From NCBI GenBank assembly GCA_043720715.1, contig JAYSSF010000015.1, positions 1 through 26,707 of the forward strand: 26,707 bases of DNA. The letters are read 5' to 3'. Shown here in pieces: positions 19,612-26,707 of this stretch. Position 1 is the first letter of the stretch. Each line of letters starts with the position of its first letter. A program made the position numbers and the translations under genes. Below the pieces are notes generated by a model. That model saw nothing but the letters and a program-made list of their open reading frames with translations. It did not search any database and was not told the DNA's origin. Origin of the DNA: JAYSSF01 sp043720715. Its GTDB lineage: Bacteria > Patescibacteriota > Gracilibacteria > Absconditabacterales > Absconditicoccaceae.

Positions 19612-21780
19612 CTACCCTTGCGGTATAAAATATCTCTTATTATAATAATTTATATGCTTGAGATATCCCCTGAGCCGTACCACATCCTCATTAAGTAATG
19701 CAAGATGGGCCTTGACTGGATCATCCTTATCTTTGAGGAAGCGATTCATAAACTCGGCACCCATCATCAGAAATTCCTCATTGTCATCCAGCCTCACAAC
19801 ATCATCCAATAAGTCAGCTATCTGTTTATATACTCCATAGATAATATCAAAACAGATAATCATGGTCGCCGTATCCTGCAACCCTAGCACATGTATTACA
19901 TAACTTGTTAGTAGAAATTGAATCATCGATTCTGATTTGGCACGAGAATATTTGGTCTGTTGCTCGAGAAGCGCCATCATACATAATACTCCATATAGTG
20001 TCTCTCTGAGTGTCGCAGCGATCAGGATGGTACTATGAGTATTATATTTGCTCTTGTAGATCTCATTCACGATCAGCTGACCAAGCACATCATGATAGCA
20101 ATGTATATCAATCGTATATAGCGCCTCTCTCATACAAGCAATAGCACTATCATTACGCATCAAATCATAATACGACTCATCCAGCGCTGGCATCACATAT
20201 CACATGAGTAGTACTGGGTCTGACTTAATGTGTGTTGCGATGCGATCACCATAGATCTTCTTAAACTGGCGAATCATTCACTTGGATTGAGGATACAGCT
20301 TGATCTCCTTGTGGAGTGTATCTTGCATCATACATACCAAACTCGACTGGATCAGCAGATCAATCATGGGCATATTGGCATACACTTCGTCAGAGTCAAC
20401 AATATATGGAAGCGTAAAACTTGCCTTACCTGACCTAACTCACTCATAGACATAATGATAGTATGATGTATTGACCGAATACTGTGTAAGGTAGTGGCGA
20501 TACAGATCAAGCTCATATGCATTGGGGTGGGGATCGTGTTTAGTCTTCTGAATCTTGGTGGCTAGTGTATGATCCAACATCAGTGCAAAGGTATCCCCTC
20601 TCGCAGCCCATAGTGACCCCATATAGTTGAGGTAGAAATTCATCAGCCTCTCAGTGATCAGAGACTCTCTGCGCAGCGTATCAGGGATACGACCCATCAT
20701 ACCAGATCAGATCATGGAGATAAATTCCTCCATCTCTTCCTCGTCAGCATCATCATCCCTGATCTCCTGCATAATCAACTCCCTGACTCCTGCGAAGAAG
20801 TTATCCTTGATATGGTGATGATCACAGATATAGTTGATAAACTCAGCCATGGTACTACTATCCTCTAAACACTGTGTCAGGTGCCTATCCACTACCTTCC
20901 AATCATACAGTCATGAGACAATATAGTCTACGGTGTAATAGACATCACTTTGTCAGAAGAAATATTTAACATTAAAATCATGTGGCAAGATCACCTGCAT
21001 CAACTCATAATCCATCTCATCTAACTGTGAATCATGCGAGTGCTCGATAATATGATCGATAATCTCTTGTTGGCTGGCATTGATCTGCTTGGTGACTTCA
21101 TTATCACACAGTCGCTTGAGATAGGTGCGATCCAGACTACCCGTGAGAAAACGGTTAATATATTTCATCATACGATACAGTCAGAAGCATAGCTCGATCT
21201 GACCCATCACGCGTGTTTTGATCTGTTGGACGATGGCTAGATCGTATGGTTGTTGTTTCTTATTGTGCTCGAGGATGAGTTCATAGTAGCTAAACCAGAT
21301 ATCGATAAACCACTGGTATGATGTGTTACTATCTTGCTCGGAAAATTGCTTAAGTCATGTAGCAAACACATGAGCTATCACATACAGGGAGAACAACAGG
21401 TGTGTCAGATATCGATGTTGTTTGGGATAATTGACTAGGGGACGCAGATACTGACTGGCCATGATGGTCATGTTGGTCGCGATACTACCGATGGTATACA
21501 GCTGATATCCATTGAGATTGGCTGCCACGCAGTAGGAGTAGTATGACTGCATTGCCTTGGGCTTAATCATGCTCTGCTCTCCAAATCCTATCTTGACCTC
21601 AAACGGATCCAACGCTACATCAAATCTATTGATCTTATAGTTTTCTGCCATCTTCTTGGTGATCACATTGAAGAAGCTCTGAGGTGATATCATCCCCAAA
21701 AATAGCCCAGCAGGACTACCTGGTTGATTGAGCAACTGCTCGGGGTATAGTGATGTGAGAAGTCTGGTAAATAAGGACAT
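19612..21780 (-). CDS. Large protein of unknown function, 722 residues
   Basis: One open frame from ATG 21778-21780 to TAG 19612-19614, broken only by TGA. It starts MSLFTRLLTSLYPEQLLNQP. The composition is helix-rich, with many Tyr, His and Met residues and long amphipathic segments (for example YLRPLVNYPKQHRYLTHLLF and SESMIQFLLTSYVIHVLGLQ). An acidic stretch DDDADEEEMEEF lies near residue 305-320. No signal peptide, P-loop, metal motif or clear membrane helix stands out, although a few segments are hydrophobic. It ends 87 nt before the hsdM start on the same strand and could be transcribed ahead of the restriction genes, but that gap could also hold a promoter. I do not recognise a family. 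Confidence 0.85.
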
Positions 21781-21872
21781 ATACCGAAGTATAAAGTTAA
21801 AAGTAGAAAGTTACAAGTATATTAGACATTGAGTAGTCGAAATCAAATTGAAACAAAAGAATATCTGCCTAC

Positions 21873-21900
21873 GTAGGGACGGCAACACGGGCCGTCCTCT
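21873..21900. repeat. GTAGGGACG palindromic repeat
   Basis: GTAGGGACGGC and GCCGTCCTCT pair around a short AACACGG loop. It has the same ends as the copy at 26251-26280 with a different centre. It lies between the PKD-protein terminator and the 722-residue gene. The rest of 21781-21911 shows an imperfect AAAGTTA duplication near 21795-21812 and nothing else I recognise. Confidence 0.65.
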
Positions 21901-21911
21901 ATATTTATAAA

Positions 21912-21946
21912 TAAAAAAAATCGATACAGAGAAACTCCATATCGAT
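21912..21946 (-). terminator. Rho-independent terminator after the PKD-protein gene
   Basis: On the minus strand ATCGATATGGAG-TTT-CTCTGTATCGAT forms a 12-bp stem with two G-U pairs, followed by at least seven T. It lies about 46 nt past the TAG of the PKD gene and is the strongest terminator in the window. Confidence 0.9.
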
Positions 21947-21992
21947 CATTAACTTACTTGAAGAAAATTTGTAAGCTTTACAACTTTATACC

Positions 21993-24311
21993 CTACTCTA
22001 CCTTAATCTTCATATTTTGTGTTACGGGAGGATGATCACTAAACTCTACTACTGCGATCACATCATAGATACCTGCTTGTAGATAGTTCATCGTCGCTTC
22101 AGTACCCTGTCTCCCCTCTCGTGTAGCAGTTTGATCATTACCAAAATCCCATGATACTGACTTGATAGGTCCATCAGTAGAAATCACAAACGACACCTGG
22201 TCTCCTACACGAGCAAGTTGTGCTGGATGCGTAGGACTGGTGATCTTGACATCTCTGATGGCTCTCTTGACCACAATATCCTCACTCAGCTCGATCGTAT
22301 CAGTATGTCATTTTTGAGTTGTAACGGTGACTTTGGGTCTATATGCTCATGATTCAGAGTTCTGTGCAAAACGATAGACGTGTTTGATTGATCACTGAGA
22401 GACATTACTCACAATTGTGCCATCACCAAAATCCCAAGTAAAATATACTACTTCATCATCAGCATCATTGAGTTGAGAGATGCTTGCATCCAACGTGACT
22501 GTCAGTGGATCGAATCATACCTTATGACTTGTCTTGAGCACTCATACAATCGGACTTACGTCGCTGACTACTTTATATTTTTGTGTGCTTGTCTTACCTT
22601 GTTCATCTGTTACTGTGATGAGGATGGTATGATCCTTTTTAGTATCTACCTTGATGATATAAGTCTGCTGAGATGATGGATTGACTGTGGCTCCATCGTA
22701 TGTCACCTTCATAATTGGTCTGGATATAGAAGGAGTGATCTCATTGATTGTGATCTGCAGTTGTGCAGGCACAGTGGTAATCTTGACCACATTATCTGCT
22801 CCACTTGCGACGAGATCAGTATATGATGTAGCATTTGGATATTTGACTGAGATGGTAGATCTGATCACATATGAGCTGTTGTTGATCGCGAGATTGTCAG
22901 TCTCACAGACTCACTGCTTATTATCATCAGTCGTGAAGAATGCTCTCACCTGATACTGACGACCAGGAGCAAAATCATATACAGTACTCGACTTATCACT
23001 ATCGATGCTATCTACCAACTCATCAGTCAGCTTATCTACTATTTCAAATTGATAACGATCGATACTGACTCATGCATCTGCAAGTTTGACCTCGAGGCGG
23101 TACTGATTACCTTTGATGCTTTGTGTTGCTACCGTACATGATGGCACGTTGCTTTGCAATACTCTGACTGGTAGTTGATAGATGATTCATGGAAACTCAG
23201 GAAGACTATATGAGATTGTATGTAACTTTGGCTCATAGAAATAATGACTAAAGTTTACTCTTTGCTTGTCATCCTGTCCATCATTGTCCATATCCCAATT
23301 AATGATTGAATTGACGAGATTGAGATCAGTCGCAACGCTCGTCGCATCGATGAGGAGCTGAGTTGGATTTTCTCCAGCGATGATTTCATTTTTTGCATCA
23401 TTAAGAGTATATACTCATGCTTTAGTACTCAATTTAATCTCCGTATCAATTGTTACGCTAAATAAATCTTGTAGTACTGCTTCTTTCATCTGTCTCGTGA
23501 TTTTGTCAGTGTAGCGATATGTGAGAGATTGATTATATACGCCCTTGGTTAAATATAAACACGCACTCGCAAAATATAAATCCTTGCTACTTGGATCAAA
23601 TCAATTGATCGTCTGACCATTACCACAGTCGAGCGTCACACTCTGGAGTGCTCATCCATTGAGCGATGGTCCAATATTACGATTAAATACTTCTTGACTA
23701 AATTGGAATGCAATATTTGCAGGGGCAATTACTTTGAGTCAGGGTTCTCATAAATAAATCTTTCACTTCCTTACTCTTGAATCACTGGTTTGCTTGACCA
23801 CAAGATATGGATTGATGATATTGGATGCAGTGATACCACTAGTATCCATCGCATTAACACTCGTAATACCAATTGTTCATCCAGTAATGGCTCCAATCAC
23901 AGCGAAAAATCATAAAACCAGTCAGCCTATATATCCAATCTTGTTTCCTTCTTTCTTTGTAAAGAGTCTATATCATGACCATACTGCAAGCCCAAATCAT
24001 GCAAAGAAGAACAATAGAGCTACAAATAAAATAATCCCTTTTACCACCGTTTTGACGGTGTCTGGCATGATACCAATTGATTCGAGACTTGTAGGGTTTT
24101 GCAGCGCGGCAAGTAGTGCTATCATTACAATCACCGCAAAGATCACAAAAAATACTCCACATCAGATCGCAATAGTCTTACCAGACATAGTTGGCTTGTT
24201 CATCATCTGCTGTTGAAATTGCTGTGTAGGGTTCTGAGCCACCGCTCCTGCAGTGACTAGTGCTTGGGGAATCGCTTGAGTAGTAGAGGTTGTCGGAGTT
24301 GGAGTTGCCAT
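21993..24311 (-). CDS. Membrane-anchored surface protein with PKD-like domains
   Basis: 772 residues. The N-terminus is a Thr/Pro/Gln-rich cytoplasmic-type stretch (MATPTPTTSTTQAIPQAL). Three hydrophobic segments follow (about 48-72, 88-115 and 120-145), including VFFVIFAVIVMIALLAAL and GIILFVALLFFFAGFGLAVW. The remaining 600 or so residues are strand-rich and probably outside. At least two PKD-type domains are visible near the C-terminus, one with YFTWDFGDGTI and a later KHVYRF, and one with SVSWDFGNDQ and YLQAGIYDVIAVVEF. PKD domains are known as surface adhesion or spacing modules. Upstream segments with INWDMDNDGQDD and RYQFEIVDKL may be further Ig-like units. Start ATG 24309-24311, stop TAG 21993-21995. 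The surface role is inference. Confidence 0.85.
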
Positions 24312-24390
24312 AAGATAGTAATCAAAGAAATACTTACTCTAAGTATAGACAAAAACATCTCATTCGTCAAATCTTTCGTCCATAAGAAAC

Positions 24391-24414
24391 AAAAATCACT
24401 CCATAATAGAGTGA
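24391..24414 (-). terminator. Rho-independent terminator after the pilin-like gene
   Basis: On the minus strand TCACTC-TATTATG-GAGTGA forms a 6-bp stem followed by TTTTT. It lies about 30 nt after the TAA of the pilin-like gene and would end a galE-pilin transcript. The rest of 24312-24445 should carry the PKD gene promoter; none is clear. Confidence 0.75.
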
Positions 24415-24445
24415 CAATTGTAAAAAATATACTTTATGAACTTTA

Positions 24446-25063
24446 TTAATATGACCTAATATTGAAAAAACTTTGAATAGGTTGCTTGACTGACCGAATA
24501 TAAGTATTGGACTTGTATCTCTCAATATACATCATACCACGCATCCAGAATGCTGGATGAAAGATCTGATCCGCGCCAGAAAATGATACATTACCAATAG
24601 GAATAGCTCATGATGTGCCATTAGCTACAGTATCAAATGGGATAAGCTGGAACTGCAGTCCTGAGATGGTAACTGCTCAATCGTCAGTCAATGGTATCGT
24701 TGTTCCTACTCATTTCCTGAGCATAATACGATCTCAATCTTGAGTAATCTCATACGATCATACATAGCTCGAATCACCTCACCTCCCAGTCAGATATAAT
24801 GCATCAGTAATACCATTATTTGTTGCTATTTCATTTCCTTGAGATCTGTATTTTTCATAATCAATCTCATAATTATCTACCAAACTCTGAATCACCTGAT
24901 GTGCAAAGAGCATCTCATTTGCAACAATCTTCTCATTTTCTACTCTCAGAGTAATATCCAAGATCGTGCGATATGTCTCAAAAATAACTCAGGTCAAAAG
25001 TGCTACAATCACAATTGATATAATAAGTTCTACAAGAGTAAATGCTTTGGCGCGAATCTTCAT
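24446..25063 (-). CDS. Type IV pilin-like protein with N-terminal methylation motif
   Basis: 205 residues. The N-terminus MKIRAKAFTLVELIISIVIV is a type III signal: a short basic leader, cleavage before Phe, Thr-Leu-Val, the conserved Glu at +5 of the mature protein, and a hydrophobic helix. Ala replaces the usual Gly at -1, which prepilin peptidases can accept. The body (about 40-205) is typical of minor pilins or type II secretion pseudopilins, with a helix (ENEKIVANEMLFAHQVIQSL) and a strand-rich C-terminal half. Whether it is a major pilin, a minor pilin or a pseudopilin cannot be told. It begins 29 nt after the galE stop. Prepilin peptidase and assembly ATPase genes are not in the window. 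Candidate phyla bacteria commonly carry type IV pili. Confidence 0.88.
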
Positions 25064-25092
25064 AGATATATGGATAATGAATTAATCTGACA

Positions 25093-26109
25093 TTACAATT
25101 GTTTTTGTGATTTTAATGAATAATTTCGCCCATCGGTAATTGCCTGAGCAACAGTATACTGAGCAGACCATCATAAGATCTTCTGTGCTTTGCTTGGATC
25201 TGCGTATGCGGCCTGGACATCACCATCACGACGAGGACAGATCTGATATGAGATTGTATGTCATACGACAGATTCACAGATCTTCACGGTCTCCATGACA
25301 GAAGTACCTACTCCCGTTCATAGATTAATAGCATCACAGTGTCAAATTGGCTGATTCACAAGATGCTTCAAAGCGAGGATATGAGCGGAAGCCAAATCCA
25401 TCACATGGATATAATCACGAATCGCAGTACCGTCTGGCGTGTCATAATCATCTCACCAAATACTGAGTGTATCATACTGCCCTGTCGCCACACGCATGAT
25501 ATAGGGGAGCAGGTTGGTCGGCACTCAAGCGGGATTTTCTCAGATTAGTCATGATGGATGTGCTCCAATCGGGTTGAAGTATCTCAGCAACATCACCCTC
25601 CAGTCTTGGTGACGAGAAAGATCCTCGAACATGAGTTCATTCATAAATTTAGTCGTGCCATATGGGTTGGTTGTCGAACGAACCAATGTCTCGTCAAATG
25701 GTGGTACTACTCATGGTCACATCCCATACACCGTACATGATGATGAAAATAAGATCGTTCTGACTCAGTGTTTGTTGAGCTCTTCGCACATCCTGATCGT
25801 TCACCGGACATTGTTGGCATAGTAGGCAAATGGATCGGCACAACTATCTCCTACCGCCTTGAACGCGGCAAAATGCATCACTCCAGCGATCTCATGCTCG
25901 CGACAGATCTGCCTGATCAGATCAGGTTTGGCTATATCACCACGATACCATGGTATCTGATAACCAAGCATCTCACACAGGGTCGTATGGACTGCAGGAT
26001 CAGCATTGGTACAGTTATCGAGTAAGATAGGTTGAATATCGTGTTCGAGACATAAAGTTACGACATGGCTGGCGATATATCATAGTCATCAGGTGATTAG
26101 GATTTTCAT
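25093..26109 (-). CDS. galE: UDP-glucose 4-epimerase
   Basis: 338 residues, the same length as E. coli GalE. GalE interconverts UDP-glucose and UDP-galactose using bound NAD. The NAD-binding loop is GGLGYIASH at 7-15, with its first two glycines partly TGA-coded. The catalytic residues are in the expected places: S124 in FSSSCTVYG, and Y150/K154 in YGTTK. MLRYFNPIGAHPSG, RDYIHVMDLA and the C-terminal GDVQAAYADPSKAQKILGW are also typical. The NPxG-type region and length agree with GalE more than with other SDR epimerases, although related UDP-GlcNAc epimerases cannot be excluded. It is the first gene of a likely galE-pilin transcript and may supply sugars to surface glycans. Confidence 0.95.
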
Positions 26110-26121
26110 AATTCAGAATAA

Positions 26122-26322
26122 GTAGGGGTGGATCGATAATCCGCCCGATATAAAATATGTCGTAGGGTCTATGGTTCATCTCGACCGATGAAATCAATAT
26201 AATGTTGTGAAATGATGGTTCAAGAGAGATTTGAACATTATGAAATTGAAGTAGGGACGATAGCATTGCCTCGTCCTCTAACAGAAGATAACCGAAAGGA
26301 CGCAAAAAATTGCGTCCCTACT
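26122..26322. repeat. Cluster of short palindromic REP-like repeats
   Basis: Four hairpin units lie within 200 nt. 26122-26146 starts GTAGGGGTGGAT and ends ATCCGCCC. 26162-26186 is a weaker GTAGGGTC...CGACC. 26251-26280 starts GTAGGGACGA and ends TCGTCCTCTA. 26297-26322 is inverted, GGACGCAA-AAAA-TTGCGTCC then CTAC. Just after the last is GGATCC plus TTCGTTCCTCAGGATGAC, a phrase resembling repeats seen in many bacterial genomes. No gene is supported in 26110-26707. Confidence 0.65.
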
Positions 26323-26352
26323 GGATCCTTCGTTCCTCAGGATGACGAAAAA

Positions 26353-26382
26353 CAAAAAAGACGACTCGTATAACGAATCATC
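26353..26382 (-). terminator. Rho-independent terminator
   Basis: On the minus strand GATGATTCGT-TAT-ACGAGTCGTC forms a stem with two G-U pairs, directly followed by TTTTTT. No coding frame on the minus strand ends just upstream of it, so it probably ends a non-coding transcript. Confidence 0.8.
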
Positions 26383-26549
26383 CGCTTTATGTATCAAAAC
26401 GATACATAATACATAATAAGAACCAACTTGCACGGCTACTAGTGGCATGCAAGTTAGAACAACTCCCTCACATCGAACCTCGGAGGGGGACGAGGACCTA
26501 TATGCTCTATATTCCCGTATCACCACCTCGGAAGCCATCGCTTCCACCC
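26383..26549 (-). ncRNA. Possible structured RNA ending at the 26353-26382 terminator
   Basis: No good coding frame is seen, but the minus strand folds readily. GGAAGC-GATG-GCTTCC (26530-26545) is a perfect hairpin. CCTCG...CGAGG and CCCTC...GAGGG pairs lie in 26465-26500. AACTTGCA...TGCAAGTT (26425-26455) is a perfect 8-bp arm pair. ATGTATC...GATACAT (about 26389-26408) precedes the terminator. The run is GC-richer than its flanks. It lacks the tRNA T-arm, the RNase P GAGGAAAGTCC core and the SRP core. It could also be a leader or a degenerate repeat cluster. Confidence 0.35.
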
Positions 26550-26664
26550 TTTTTTCTTAATTTCATGATTTTATTTTATATCATTTTTTTGAATAATTCG
26601 AGTAACCGGGCCCATATTCCTAACATTAGTTATTAAAACTACTTCCTATTGCAAAGATAGTGCA

Positions 26665-26707
26665 TCATGATTATAGTAACTCAAGTACTATTCACCTATA
26701 ATCATGA
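26665..26707. repeat. Perfect 12-bp inverted repeat at the window edge
   Basis: TCATGATTATAG (26665-26676) and CTATAATCATGA (26696-26707) are exact inverted copies with 19 nt between. The right arm ends on the last base of the window, so the repeat may be longer. There is no U-tract within view. It could be an operator, a stem or a transposon end. Confidence 0.5.

Noticed and set aside
23794..24216. 140-codon open frame on the plus strand
   Set aside because: It lies opposite the N-terminal membrane region of the PKD protein and has no recognisable motif or start signal, so it is an antisense shadow.
1..26109. Many apparently broken or frameshifted genes
   Set aside because: Every break is an in-frame TGA, and reading it as Gly restores complete proteins with intact motifs, so these are not pseudogenes.
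26460..26500. tRNA-like segment containing TTCGA
   Set aside because: The flanking bases do not form a 5-bp T-stem, and no acceptor or anticodon arm can be built around it.
26015..26547. Minus-strand frames upstream of galE
   Set aside because: They cross palindromic repeats and terminators and have low-complexity, unfamiliar sequence.

Overview
The window comes from a bacterium that reads TGA as glycine (translation table 25), which points to Absconditabacteria (SR1) or Gracilibacteria in the candidate phyla radiation. The sequence shows this directly. With TGA as a stop, nearly every gene breaks into pieces. With TGA as Gly, each becomes one full-length frame ending in TAA or TAG, and the recoded codons fall on invariant glycines, such as G8 of the GNPG motif in peptidyl-tRNA hydrolase and the first glycine of the Walker A motif in the OLD-type nuclease. 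All coordinates below use TGA = Gly. I saw no tRNA or rRNA gene and no CRISPR array.

Layout. 1-3609 (minus strand): a truncated membrane-anchored protein, a terminator, an M16 zinc peptidase, a possible tautomerase-superfamily protein, an unknown protein and a uridine-kinase-like ATPase. 3787-5692 (plus strand): a tight housekeeping cluster of a DUF84 house-cleaning NTPase, folD and pth. 5681-7426 (minus): an exported protein and a 361-residue unknown. 7614-9167 (minus): a polysaccharide-flippase-like membrane protein.

9193-19524 (minus) is a defence island built on a complete type I restriction-modification system. In transcription order it is hsdM, a DUF1016/YhcG-type PD-(D/E)XK nuclease, hsdS, a small two-helix membrane protein, a RelE-like domain fused to a transmembrane helix and a large outer domain, an OLD-type AAA/TOPRIM nuclease, and hsdR. 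From hsdS onward the genes are spaced by 1-20 nt or overlap, so they look like one operon. The membrane pair inside this operon is the best candidate for something undescribed.

19612-26109 (minus): a 722-residue protein of unknown function, a membrane-anchored PKD-repeat protein with a strong terminator, a type IV pilin-like protein with its own terminator, and galE. Together the last three suggest cell-surface work. 26110-26707 has no gene I can support. It holds a cluster of short palindromic repeats, a terminator, a possible structured RNA and a perfect 12-bp inverted repeat at the window edge.

Two families of short palindromic repeats recur. One begins GTAGGGACG and lies between genes. 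The other has one copy ending at the stop codon of the flippase gene and a second copy inside hsdM, where it is read through in frame and adds about 14 residues.
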